64,000 nucleotides of DNA from Lumbricus terrestris (lineage: Eukaryota; Annelida; Clitellata; Crassiclitellata; Lumbricidae). Below the pieces are notes generated by a model, which was given only the letters and a program-made list of their open reading frames with translations, made no database searches and was not told where the DNA came from. The stretch lies in NCBI GenBank assembly GCA_949752735.1, contig OX457042.1, positions 32,044,594 to 32,108,593 on the forward strand. Direction: 5' to 3'. Positions 1 through 11,598 of the stretch are shown here, piece by piece; position 1 is the stretch's first letter; every line of letters begins with the position of its first letter. Made by a program: the position numbers and the translations under genes.

Positions 1-9
1 TTCGGCCTC

Positions 10-319
10 CAGGTCTGTTTTAATGAATTTTTAGAACTGCACAATTCCTTCTTTGCTTTCCCATCTTCCATGGTTTATTTCTTCCAATCGGAGGACAACG
101 ACCTTTTTGCTATAGTTTTAACTGTACAGAAGTGCTTCTACAACTGCACAAATCCATTTTGAAAATGAACATTTAGAACTGCACATTTTGTGTAGCCTAC
201 GACTGCACGTTAAAAAAGCCCTTCGGTCCTCCATGGCAAATTGCCCCCCCCCCCCAATCAGGTGACAATTTAGGCCTACAACTGCGCATTTTTGTACAAC
301 TGCACGTTGAAAAGCCCTG
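10..319. mobile_element. CAGGGCT-family MITE, composite copy
   Basis: The copy starts with CAGGTCTGTTTTAA and ends with AAAAGCCCTG, which matches inverted ends. The interior repeats the phrases 'actgcacattttgtgta' and 'caactgcac' shared with the copies near 12400, 18800, 51030 and the split copy at 2986/5400. It is longer than the 193-bp copy at 18799 because the right half is present twice (ends near 223 and at 319). No clear 8-bp target duplication is visible for the whole copy, and the window edge truncates the left flank. Confidence 0.55.
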
Positions 320-1267
320 CTCATTTGCAATTAAGTGAATTGTCAGTGATTTGCATGGAAGAATCTAAAACACAAGGAATCCTGCGTGCACATGATTTTG
401 AGCTTAACAATAACCCCTCAGACCTTCCGCGGACGATTCAAATAGTGGTCGTGCGGCCGATGATTTCATTCGGGGGGCTAGCCATGAAAAGTTTCGGGGT
501 TTCATTTTTTGGGGGTTTCCAATGGAGTGGGCTTGATCGTAAAATACACAGAATTAGGTTCAACTTTTAAAAATACGTATTTCGGAAAGGGCCGGTAGGC
601 TAACACCCCTAAATATGCCCGTGAAATTGCGTTGTAATAACTTGCCTACGATACGGCGCAGTCAATCGGTCACATGCATGGTCGATGTGAATGACGCGGG
701 AATGAATTCTACTCCAGTTACCAACCCCAGGCCTGAGAGACCTATTGTTTACCCGCACGTGTTTCTGCCACATAGCAATGAGGTCTTTAATAATAATATT
801 TGATATCGACGCCACGTGAATGGAAAACATCAAGTATCTTGGAGTTTGTCCACTACCGTGTCATGCATGTAGGTCAATGCAGAAGAAGCTGAGCTCATCC
901 TCCCCACCTATGTTCTATGGGGCTCGGGACTTTTCCTTAAGTACTTTGATTTAACATCGGCATTTATGGGGCTTGAGATACTGGTCTGACCCTCAAATAT
1001 ATTCAGATTTCTCTGTGCACTGTTAATTGCGATTGGAAATTCTTTCATGGACTAGATCTATAATAATACCGAGCATGTGTAAATAGGTGAATAGAAATAT
1101 GGAGGTGTCGATGTATATGTATATATAGGCCTATTATTACCCATGTGGATTATATATATGTATATATATCAACCTCTTATGGAGCATACCTTTATAAAGC
1201 GTAGGGCCTACGTATAGGGCCTATACATGTAGGTTACCAACTTACCATTTTTTTCAACTCCGCCATG

Positions 1268-1368
1268 CACTAATTGTTCTCTGCCAGCGCCAGTCCCAAG
1301 CCTGGATAAAGGAGGAGGGTGACACTAATCATCTTTGATATGACAGTGTCGTTAAACATGTAACAAGA
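1268..1368 (+). repeat. SINE 3'-body fragment
   Basis: The segment with 'ggataaaggaggagggtg' and 'cagtgtcgttaaacatgtaac' recurs in inverse orientation at 5995-6160 and twice at 8664-8880. The copy at 6113-6293 carries a tRNA-like head, so this is a headless fragment of the same SINE family. Confidence 0.55.
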
Positions 1369-1984
1369 AGATACCATTGGGTTTTTTTACAATTTGAACT
1401 GCATTATAGCGTAGTAGGCCTAGGCTATCTGCTTTGTTCTTCATTGGTGCTCTGCTAAGATTCCGGTCGCATCCACTAAGTTTGAATCAGTATAGGCTAG
1501 GGCTTTAGGCTCAATAGACCTCTACCCCTGCATTGTCAACCATGGACGACTCAATTGACAAATCTCATATGATCGGTTAATAATAATATTATTTGTTGCT
1601 ATCTTGCTGGACCATCGAACAGTTTACATAGGTCGCTTAAAACAAACAACGTGCGAGGGGATATCGCATGTTTGCTGTCGTCCACTATGCTACCTGTAGG
1701 CTTTATGTTTACCTTTGTTAAGCGTGATACTTGCATGGTCTGAAATTTCCAGATAAGTTGCAGATGCACCTGCGTGTGTATATATAGCCCTAGATGTGTT
1801 AAACGAATTATAAACCGTTTATTGCTGCTGGTCAAGCGACGACCTTGCCTACAGATATCGTTAAATGAAGATCGGGTTAACTACGAGCTCTCAGTCGTTG
1901 TGTACTTGGTTGGTAAGTTGGTTTCTGTCCGCTTTGTATTAATCTACCTTTTATGCCGTTGAACCTGGATTAGTCCACTTAATT

Positions 1985-2420
1985 GTGGGTATTTTTTCAA
2001 ATCGCTACATCTTCGAATTGCAACCTTTCATTGCAACGTGCAACGTGCCTTTTTAAATTGCTATTTTATCTATCTGTTCTGAAATTGGAACTTAGGCTAT
2101 CTTTTCAGATTGTTACCTGGCCTTTAAAAATTGCTACGTATCTTTATCAAGCTGCTACCTTTTGAAATTGCTGCTTGCCTTTTTAAGATTAAATTGCTTT
2201 CTTTAAATTACCTCTTGCCTTTTCAAATTGCTACTTTTTTTTAATTAGCTGCTATTTATTTCGTTCAAATTGCTATTTTTCCTTTTCAAGCTGTAGCCTA
2301 TCTTTTTAAAGTCGGTGTAGGCCTACTTACCTTTTGCAAATTACGCCTACCTGCTAGGGCCTACTTTTCCTTACAAATTGCTTCTTAGGCTATGTTTCAA
2401 ATTTATCTGCCATAGACTGC
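1985..2420. repeat. Degenerate pyrimidine-rich tandem repeat
   Basis: About fifteen loose copies of a 20-30 bp unit resembling 'ccttttcaaattgctac' follow each other. Unit length drifts, so it is an old, decaying minisatellite rather than coding sequence. Confidence 0.5.
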
Positions 2421-2594
2421 TTCTATCTTAGCGAACTGATCTTAATAAAATTGGCCCGATTGCTGCTGCAGCGTTTGGCGAATCGTCGTTTGATACAGTA
2501 CTTTGCATTGTATTGTACTGCATTGTATAATGTATATTGTATCTATAAATTTACAATACGATACAAGGCAATGCCTTTGCATTAGCCACACTGA

Positions 2595-2750
2595 CATGGA
2601 CGGAGTTTCGTTTCCGTTCTTGGAGGGGCTAAAGTCTTCTTGGGGGCTAAAGCCCGGGTAAAGATACCGTTTGCACGGTAAAAAATTTAAGCTGGGTCTT
2701 CTTGGGGGGGTGGGCTTAGCCCCCCTAGCCCCTGATAAACTCCACCCATG
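2595..2750. mobile_element. CATGGACGGAGTTT-family MITE, 156 bp
   Basis: Ends CATGGACGGAGTTT and AAACTCCACCCATG form an imperfect terminal inverted repeat. The flanks CACACTGA (2587-2594) and CACATTGA (2751-2758) match at 7 of 8 positions, the target duplication length of hAT elements. A 58-bp relative lies at 15321-15378 in an OAT intron. No coding capacity. Confidence 0.75.
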
Positions 2751-2985
2751 CACATTGACATTCTGCTGCCTTTCTTTTTTGCTTACGGGATTCGACATAG
2801 CTTGGTCGTCATACGATTTTCATCGAGTCCAGTCATGTGCTCCATAAGGACGTTCTGTCAACCAGTAGGACTATAGGCCTACTGTTAGAGTGTAGTCGTA
2901 CTCAAGCTTCAATCGAAAGACCGGTCGCGTCTTACCTTTTAGGATAGCCTACGGCAGTCATCAGTCATCTGCTTGAAATTTGCAA

Positions 2986-5490
2986 ATTTGGTCTTCCTGC
3001 TGCATATATATTTTCCACTGCACAACCCCTTCGTTCCATTTCACTCTTCCGTGGAAAATCGACTGCATGCAGCTATAGCCTACCTTTTTCTAACCACTGC
3101 ACAATAGGGTGTCCCAACAAATATTTTTCTAGAAACTTGAAATGTAGTCCCCCTAAAAAGTTTCCATATGGTCCCATAATAACACCTGTAAAGTTTTATG
3201 ACACTAAAAAAATATTTAGGGGTGGCTCAAGCCGCCCAAATTTAACCCATATTGGCATAATTTGCGCCTGATGTGTCCAACTTCTAAATGCCTTTATATC
3301 CCAATCGTTGATCCTATTATAACAAATTTACTACCCTTGGAAAGCTCGTGAATGGTAGAATTAACAGGTATTTAACTTTATTGGATACAATGGATATTTT
3401 GGGCATAGTCTTATGCTCAAAAAATGCAAAATCGAGAAAAATTTGAGATTTTTGAACTTTGGACACAATATCAGTGCACACACAACTAATCATTGGGAGT
3501 AGTCATTGCAAACTCTTGATAATGTAACAAGTCGTGGTTTTAGCTCCTCTATACCTTCATCTGCTTCATAGTAAGAAATTCTGAGGGGGCTGTGAGGTTC
3601 AACCCCTATTTGTCCTAGGACCACACAGTAAAGTTTTAATTGCACACCCCATGCAGCTACACAACAAATCAACGTCTGGACCGTTATTTTTTTACTATTC
3701 TCATACTGATCTGCTGATTCTACATCACTGCACTCAAATTGTTCTTCAGTTCTACGTTCTACATTTACACATGTCAACAAGATTGTCACAATTGTGGTTA
3801 GAAAACATGTGCCTGTGTTTTTCGACAACCTGTACGAGAAATTGTCTCCGATCTACGTTCTTCGTTATCGTTGAGCTGAAATTCTGTATCAAAGCTGCGT
3901 CATGTTTGTTCAGCACAGTCATTTACACAGACCAACGTTATGAAAAATCACACGTGGTCTTATACGATTGGCTATCTCGCCACTCTTTCACCGAAAGATC
4001 GAGAAAACTATATTTGAACGCAGCATGGTTTGGGAAAAACTTTTAGGAAGAGATAACCCCGTTATTCCACATTAATGAGAACTCACTGAAAGAACAGAGA
4101 GAATTGCTATCTCTTATATCTTAGGTGCTGGTATACCAAGAATGATGTTGCATCATTTTCAGACTTGTCATCTAGAGCAGCATTGCCAGAATTATAAAGC
4201 TATGGATTAATTCAAAGAGAGCAGTGACTCTACATGAGAACACCGCCTGACTGTAGATGTCAATCACAAATCTGAGACTTGTTTGGGTTGGATGCCCTGT
4301 AATTCACGGTCGTCAACTGTATATGTGATTCGTTTCCATCATAAAGCAATTAGATCTATATTGCCTTACCCATCCAACTTGCTCTGTGATGGCAACAGGC
4401 TTGCGAAATGCTACCGAATTGTTCAATCCAACCATGAATACCAAGAGTTTTGAAAATTCTTGATAGTCATATTTCGAGTATGGCCACGCTAAAGCTGTTC
4501 AGTAATGAATTCTTATGATTTGTTAGATGCAGACTGCAGTAGCATTGGTCGAGGGTTTGGTTGATGGTGAACCAGATTGGAGCATTCATCTTTAAATGGC
4601 TTGCAGAGCTTAATTACAGACCATTGATGGACAAATTTTTACCAAGGACACAAAGAATGCACCAGGCAACTGGACTTAAAAGATTTCTGTGATGTTAACA
4701 AGATGTTACGACTGATGGCTGATGTAGAAGGGTGCAAGGCATTGCAAACTCTATTTAATATGCAGTTATTGAAAGCCGTTGTCTCAAAGCATTTGCCAAT
4801 AATTAGGCCTAATGCATCACACTTTCACGACTTCAAAAGGTTCAAACTGCAACCGTTGATTCCTGTCCTGGTCCAGAGGTCAACTTTAGCACACCAACAT
4901 GTTTGTAGGCTACTTCCACCAACTAGAGAAAAATCAGACTGACAATCTGTTAACCTTATTCATTTCTACTCCACTGATGATTGCCATGTGGAGGTAGCGA
5001 CCTGCAATCCTAGTGCACGACATTTACATCATTCGTTTGCTCGAGAGCTTAACTGTCGTCCTTATGCTTGAAAAACCTCATTCGCAAATACAATAAGGTT
5101 GCATATTTGTAGATTTTAGTATTTCAGAGCAATATAAGGTTATTAAGCAATACATAAGCACGCTAGTGGGATCAAAGTGTGGACCTCCGAAAATTTCAAA
5201 CTCATAGGCCTATATGTCGCACGTATAATTTGTGACAACTTACACATATTATATGTGAGCTTTGAGCGGCCTCTAAATATTTTCAAAATGTCCAGAAATT
5301 TGGCAGGTACTATCATAGGACCATAAGGAAACTTTTTGGAGGGACTGCATTTCAAGTTTCAAGAAAAATATTTTTCCTGTGCAATCGTGGGACACCCTAC
5401 TGCACAAGATTGCTTTTACAACTGCACATATTCATTTACAACTCCACATTTTGTGTAGAACTGTACCGTACGTTAAAAGCCCTGCCTTGG
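2986..5490. mobile_element. Older CAGGGCT-family MITE split by a hAT insertion
   Basis: The two outer parts, 2986-3104 and 5400-5490, read together like the CAGGGCT-family MITE at 10-319 and end in AAAAGCCCTG. They are separated by the 2.3-kb element at 3105-5399, which duplicated 8 bp (CTGCACAA) of this MITE on insertion. The MITE is therefore the older of the two. Its left limit is approximate. Confidence 0.55.
3105..5399. mobile_element. hAT-like DNA transposon, 2295 bp, no intact transposase
   Basis: Both ends read TAGGGTGTCCCA inward, and the inverted repeat continues with indels for about 60 bp (the phrase 'gaaacttgaaatg' is in both arms). Perfect 8-bp target duplications CTGCACAA lie at 3097-3104 and 5400-5407. 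End sequence and duplication length fit the hAT superfamily. The longest internal frames (3651-4046 and 4703-4942 on +, 3490-3828 on -) are short and I recognise no BED finger or hAT dimerisation domain in them, so it looks non-autonomous or decayed. Confidence 0.75.
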
Positions 5491-5994
5491 GAGTTGGTGG
5501 GATCCATTCCCCTAGTAGGCTATTTCTTAGAACGTTAGAGTTCACTGCGAGCCTCAACTCCACCTAGGATCGTAAATGAGCGTCTCAGCCCTCAGATTTT
5601 GTTTTTGAATTCTCATGGGCCTATCGAGCATGACCACAAGAACAGTGTTACCTTACAGCAGTGTTTAATCTTAACGTTTCTGGGGGGTGGGAAGTTTCCC
5701 CGACCTCGAAAGTCTAGTCGAATATACCTATACACTATCGAATATGTTGCCACATATGTATTATGTATATTCGTTTAATAAGCAAAAACAGGTTGGCAAA
5801 CCGCAACCTGGTACATTGAGATAGACAAAAATTACATTGAAATAAAAATATTAATATTATAGGGAGTAATCAGTTATTGGAATTAAATTGAATCAATAGT
5901 TAGACTATGCTTTAATAATAATTTTATGTTTAATAATATGCGCACAAACGTTATTATTTGTATAGATAGCCTAAAAGTAGGCCTACTGTTGATG

Positions 5995-6112
5995 GTTAGC
6001 GACACTGTCATGACAAAGATGCTTAGCGTAGCCCTCCTCTTTTTTGATGCTAGGGCCTGGCACTGCTGGAGCACAAGCAGTGACTGAGTTAATGTTGATT
6101 TATTTGAAAGAA
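5995..6112 (-). repeat. Older SINE-body fragment
   Basis: Diverged copy of the 'gacactgccatatcaaagatg' body seen in the SINE immediately to its right. Its right edge was the target of the younger SINE insertion. Confidence 0.5.
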
Positions 6113-6293
6113 CCTAGGTGTGTGTTGTTACATGTTTAACGACACTGCCATATCAAAGATGATTCGCCACGCCGTGCTAGCCCGAGATTTTGAATCACCT
6201 TCGGGAAGCGAACCGCGGCCCGCACGCGCTCTTTCACAGAGTCGCGTACAGACGCGCGGCAAGCGCTCTTACCGATGTAGCTAAGCGGGCCAG
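6113..6293 (-). mobile_element. tRNA-derived SINE, 181 bp, with 13-bp target duplication
   Basis: On the minus strand the element begins with a tRNA-like head. A box-A-like stretch TAGCTACATCGGTAAGAGCG lies at 6263-6283 and a box-B-like GGTTCGCTTCCC near 6203-6215. A body follows, ending in 'gtcgttaaacatgtaac'. Identical 13-bp flanks TTATTTGAAAGAA lie at 6100-6112 and 6294-6306, as expected for LINE-mediated insertion. The spacing between A and B boxes is longer than in a functional tRNA, so this is a SINE head and not a tRNA gene. Confidence 0.8.
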
Positions 6294-6714
6294 TTATTTG
6301 AAAGAAGCAGCGCAGCTATAGGCCTATAATAGACGCACATATAATTAGGCAATGACGTAATTCGCTTTTCGGTTGAGTGCATGCGCGCGGAGTCGACGTT
6401 GCAGCATCGGCGTATGGAAACAATTGACTTGTGGCACTTGTGGCGCCAAGTAATCAACATAATTGATTGAGCCTATGTCTCGAAGCGGTAAACACTGGAA
6501 ACTGATTGAGAATCACCATTTCCGGTTTGTGGAAGTTCCTTCAAATGTAGACCCAAGCTATAGGCTGAAGTATTGAAATTGTAGAAAAATAAATGGGGGT
6601 TAGACGTTGATACAGGCCTACGTGGGGTTTGGGTGAGTAATTAAGACTCTACTGTGGGGTCCTAATAATAATAGGCCTAATAATAATAATAATAGTGATG
6701 ATAATTATAACAAT

Positions 6715-6840
6715 AATAACGATAATTTATATAGCGCCATTCAAAGGATACCTCATAGAACTGTTTAACTCTCAAGGCCTCAGAGACTAAGGCTAAATCG
6801 ATCAACCAACCAATCAATCAATCAATCAATTTTCGTTAAT
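6715..6840 (-). repeat. LINE 3'-tail fragment with (CAAT)n
   Basis: Contains 'aatttatatagcgccattc', the 3'-end phrase that recurs about fifteen times in this window, with a (CAAT)n tract nearby. Only the untranslated tail is present. Confidence 0.55.
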
Positions 6841-6893
6841 TCAAAGCGCAACTTGTTATAATATTATTTAACTAGACGGGGGTTTAACCTAAC

Positions 6894-7158
6894 CAAGGCC
6901 GCAGCTAAGGGGTGTTTTGAGTGTTTGAACACCCCCGAAATAAAATAATGCTACCATGAAATAATGCATTTACTAACATGACAAAGATGGACTGAGAGGA
7001 TTTCATTTTGAGGCTCATTCGTATGTGACATTTTGCAATAGATTAAATCACCCTTCAAACCCCTTAGTGAAGCTTAGTCCGTTGATTTGGTTGCTTGTCG
7101 GCTTGCTCAAGGTCGAGTAAACACCTCCTCCCTCAATAAAATCCTGTCTACGGCCTTG
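6894..7158. mobile_element. CAAGGCCGTAGC-family MITE, 265 bp
   Basis: Ends CAAGGCCGCAGC and CTACGGCCTTG form the terminal inverted repeat. Flanks AACCTAAC (6886-6893) and AACCCAAC (7159-7166) match at 7 of 8. The subterminal phrase 'gtgtttgaacacccccgaa' is shared with relatives at 16608-16873 and 62778-62983. Non-coding. Confidence 0.75.
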
Positions 7159-7614
7159 AACCCAACCCCCGGCATTTCTCACCCCGACAACAGAGCACAA
7201 AAGAATAATTATTGTAGATGGTGCCATGAACTTTAAAAAGCCTTTCCATTCCATGACATAACATAATTATAGAGGGTGCAGCTATTTCTAGCCCTATAAT
7301 TATATGACTTCAGCCGCAGCGTATTGTGATTGCGAGTGTATGGATTGCTTATAATGCGAGTCTCCTGCAAACAGCCTTGCTGTGCTATAGGCCTGTATAT
7401 AGCTGTAGCAGACGCGGCGACAGCGCTGCAGTTGTGGAAAAATACTGGGACGCAATATATCGATTTTTGCGAGACTCTTACGTAAGGTGGCGCCACTTCG
7501 AGGATCGCTCATTCCCGTGTTGCTGTATACAGTTGGTGTTTAGGCCTACGTAGGCCGTTTATATGCAGTCATAGGAATTTTGTCTGTGTTCATTGGTTAG
7601 ACGTAAGTAATTAC

Positions 7615-7830
7615 TTGACCACACTATTCTAGATTTGCAATTATAGTTAGATCCGTCTAACTTGTGATATTGTAATTAGTTAGATCAGTCTAACTTGTAA
7701 TTGTAATTAGTTAGATAAGTCGGACTTGTGATTGGTCAAATTAGTCTGACATGCAATTAGTTATAGGCTATTGTTGTTATTAGTTTAGTCTAGCTTGTAA
7801 TTGCAATTATTTAGATTACTTCTAGGCCTA
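7615..7830. repeat. Minisatellite of about 33 bp with internal dyads
   Basis: Five to six copies of a unit like 'ttagttagatcagtctaac' plus 'ttgtaattgtaa'. Each copy carries a small dyad in which TTAGA faces TCTAA. No coding potential. Confidence 0.6.
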
Positions 7831-8599
7831 ATTGGTTTGATTACATGTAGTCCCCCTTGTATCAGATTTTGTGCTCAACCTCTGGGCTATACCGGCGGGT
7901 TTCCTGCTTTATATGGACCTATACCCAGCTGCTCCTTAGACCTACTTCAACAACCATAGGCCTACTAGTGGAAATGATACGCACGCCTGAAACTGAGTCA
8001 TACGGGTTTGTTTGGTCCAAAACCTTCGACTATCTATTGATAAACTCGGGACGGAAAGTTTGAGGACGTTAAAGGTATATAATGACCCAGAAATTGTCCG
8101 CCAGCTGTTGGCCATAGTGTTATTCCAGACAAACCACTTTGGCCCCCTGGGAACGGAAACTTTAGTGAGGTACAGGCGGACTAACGGTTGTTTGTATAGG
8201 CCGGTACATTCGTGATGTTTACGGTAGTGATGCAATACGGGCATATAATTTATATGCGCGCTACTTCAGGAAAGGTTATATATTTGAGGAAATCACAGAA
8301 GTTATTCAGTTGAAATTCGGATCGAGAAAGCAGCAGTCGGATTTAAAGTGTTCAGATAATATTGAGTTAGCTTTTATAATAGGGTATAATAAGTACCGGT
8401 ATAGGCCGTTTATGCAGCTATATCTATAGGGCTTTTATCTTTGTAATCTGATTAATGATTATGCGTAAGTAGCCTGCTATTCTGCTGATTCTGTAGTTAG
8501 TTGTAATTAGACTGTATTAGAAATACTTGCATAGGCCTCCTCAGGGCCTACTAAACCAATGCTGCTGCTTAACAATACTGTAGGCCTATAATCGTAATC

Positions 8600-8880
8600 T
8601 CGAGATTTCTACAGCGCCCACCTAAGCGAAGTCATGGGAACCAGCTTGTTCACAGGCGTGTATACTAGCTGTGTCATATGACTCATATCAAGGATGATTA
8701 TAGTGTCGCCTCCTCCGTTCTCCAGACTTGGGACTGGCACTGGCACAGTACGAGCAGTGGCGGAGCTTGTTAGCCTACATGTTTAACGACACTGCCATAT
8801 CAGAGATGATTAGTGTCGCCCTCCTCCTTTATCCAGGTTTGGGACTGGCAGAGAACAACCTGTGGCGGAGTTATAGTGGC
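8600..8880 (-). repeat. LINE-tail fragment and two SINE-body fragments
   Basis: 8600-8650 resembles a variant LINE tail that recurs at 62430-62515 ('agcgcccacc', 'accagcttgttcac'). 8664-8770 and 8771-8880 are consecutive partial copies of the SINE body with 'ggactggca' and 'gtggcggag'. No tRNA-like head is visible. Confidence 0.5.
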
Positions 8881-9763
8881 GGAGCCGATCACAGCCTTTT
8901 ATAAACGTTTCCCTTTTCATACGCTTCGCCAGGAAATGCCAACGTAATTCTACGTATACAATCGGACCGTGCACCCATGCTATTATTATTCAGATATATT
9001 ATTACGTGAATCGCTGGCTGGCATAAACTGTCTGGCAGCAGTGTTAACATAATATATTGTCAGCTGGTGGAAGAAAGGTTGTCCTAAAATTGTGCTTTAA
9101 AACATTCATCTATGGTAATATTATAGGCCTGTCGCTTATTTGAGACAGCGAGTGATTTTTTGATAGGCGTTGTCTAGCCTATGGTAGTCTGCATGGCTTT
9201 ATAAATATAACACCACAACCAGCAATTTAAACCCAGTGTCCTTCGAACCGAAAAATTTCTGACGACCTGTCTCAGGCTGTCTGCTTATGTTTCTAGTGAT
9301 TTTTGCCCAAAATCTTCCAATAAGGTTCCAACATCCTGCTTTAAAATCTGATTACCTTTTTTAGTTATTCGCTACGCCAGGAATAATTTAAAAGAGGATA
9401 ACAAGTAGTTACCTGTTTTAAAATTTGACGACTCTTGCTATCCACAGAAATAATTATAGGCCTACCTGTCTTTTATCACTTAACCCAGCTGTTAGTTACA
9501 TTGAATTGCTTATGTTCTGTTATCATATTTGTAGTATACTGAACTGCTTAAAAAATAGAACTGTGTACAATTGACTTGGGAGTTGGGAGCAATAAAAAAT
9601 AATAATAAAAAAACACTTTTTTGCTGTCAGCCTACTAAATTAGTCCTACCTTTACTTTTCTCTTTTGTATTGTAGATATTGTCATCTGGTACCTTAGTAC
9701 TTATCATTCTGTTTTGTTCCTTAGGTATTGTTCAGATTTCTACACTAGTGGCTACCGAAGAAG

Positions 9764-10124
9764 ATGTTTTCTCGTCTTGCAAGAAGCACTGCGGTGACCG
9801 GTGCGCGCTGTTATTCCGGATCGACGGCCCCACATCACGTGGCGGCACCTGCTATTAGTGTTCAGGAGACCAAAGAGGCAGAAGCTGTGTTCGCACGAGA
9901 AGATAGATACGGCGCACACAACTATCATCCACTGCCCGTTGCCATCAGCAAAGCAAAAGGTACACGGCACTCTCTGTCTCTGTATCTGTCTCCGTGTGTC
10001 TGTCTGTCCGTCTGTCTGTGTCTGTCTGTCTCTATCCTATCTGTCTCTTCTGTCTCTGTTTCTGTTTCTATCTTTGTCTGTCTCTCTGCCTGTCTCTCTG
10101 TCAGTCTCTCTCTGTGTGTCTGTC

Positions 10125-10158
<34 letters not shown>

Positions 10159-10715
10159 CCTCGGTCGGTCTTCTCGTACAACTCATGGGACGTAATCTGT
10201 AATCGTTTCACATGTGTGTCTGTCTGTCTCTCTGTCTCAGTCTATCTGTCTGTCTTTTTAGCGAAAAATGGCAGATTTCCCCGAATTTTTTACCAAATGA
10301 CAAAAAGGTCCTCAGAAAATTTTGCGGAGGAAGATGTCATCGGCGACCCAGCCGTCCGCCCAAAATGTCCGACCAGAGGCGACTTTTCTCCCTTCCCTCC
10401 TCAGAAACCCGAATTTCCACCCCCCCCTCCCAATGCAGTGGACTAGATTAAACACTGTTTGCTTGGGCTGTGTTTAGGCGTCTTCGTGTGGGACGTGAAC
10501 GGAAACCGTTACTACGATTTCCTGAGCGCCTACAGTGCTGTCAACCAGGGCCACTGTCACCCACGCATCGTCCGCGCCCTGCAGGACCAGGCGGGGACGC
10601 TGTCGCTGACGTCGAGGGCTTTCTACAGCACCCTTCTCGGCCAGTATGAGGAGTACATAACGCGGCTCTTCGGATACGAGAAAGTTCTGCCAATGAACAC
10701 AGGTTAATCTTGAGA

Positions 10716-10758
<43 letters not shown>

Positions 10759-10792
10759 AGTGTATGTATGTATGTATGTATGTATGTATGTA

Positions 10793-10826
<34 letters not shown>

Positions 10827-11567
10827 CATGTGTGTATGTATCATTGTATGTATGTATGTATGTATGTATGTATGTATGTATGTATGTATGTATGTATGTA
10901 TGTATGTATGTATGTATGTATGTATGTATGTATGTATGTATTTATCTATCTATGTATGCACGTATGTATGTACTTATGTGTATATATGTATGTATGTATG
11001 TATGTATGTGTATATGTATGTATAATAATTCTTTGGCGTCTGACCCATATATATTTTCTGCAATTCTTGTACTGTGTAATTGTCTAGCTGTAATTGACAT
11101 TAATTTTTACATCGAGAAGGCCAGTGCAGAAAATGCGCTTTGTGAGATTCTAAAAATCGTTATATAGGTCTAGCCTATATAATATTGAGTGTTCTAAAAC
11201 ACGCATAAAAGTGTCAGGACTTTAATTGAAGTGAGTGCAAATAAGATATTTAGGAGAACATATTGAAATACTTGACTCTTCCAACAACAGCCGGTAATTG
11301 TCAATAGTTAAAGATGCCATCTGTGACAAACATTCTATCATTGATTTTTTATTAACTGTGGTCCGTCGAAAACCTCTGGCATTTTAGTTTGACAAAGCAA
11401 ACATGTATTTAAGCATACTTTTGTACATAAATACATGCTTAGATATATACACATAACCATATGCACATGCGTATATCATTATATGAACATGAAATAAACA
11501 GACATACATGGATAAATGCTTATATATATATATACATGTATGCATACAAACATACATACATACATAG

Positions 11568-11598
<31 letters not shown>

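Larger units (their letters stand above)
1..9735. other. Gene-free, repeat-rich region upstream of OAT
   Basis: No open reading frame here looks like a conserved protein, and none joins through plausible splice sites to a recognisable product. The region is AT-rich and is largely made of interspersed elements, annotated separately: MITEs, a hAT-like element, SINEs, LINE tails and degenerate tandem repeats. The stretches 330-1260, 1370-1980, 5500-5990 and 8900-9650 show nothing beyond low-complexity AT-rich sequence and scattered TAGGCC motifs. A pyrimidine-rich acceptor at about 9675 and another at 9735 suggest that OAT has at least one untranslated exon somewhere in this region, but I could not place it. 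Confidence 0.6.

Noticed and set aside
3651..4942. Transposase gene in the TAGGGTGTCCCA element
   Set aside because: The two plus-strand frames are short, separated by stops and show no hAT or BED motif I can recognise.
3105..5399. Tc1/mariner element with TA duplication
   Set aside because: TA is at both edges, but an 8-bp duplication CTGCACAA with TAGGG ends fits hAT better.
6113..6293. tRNA gene on the minus strand
   Set aside because: Box A and box B are present, but spacing and arms do not fold as a tRNA, and the unit has a SINE body and target duplications.
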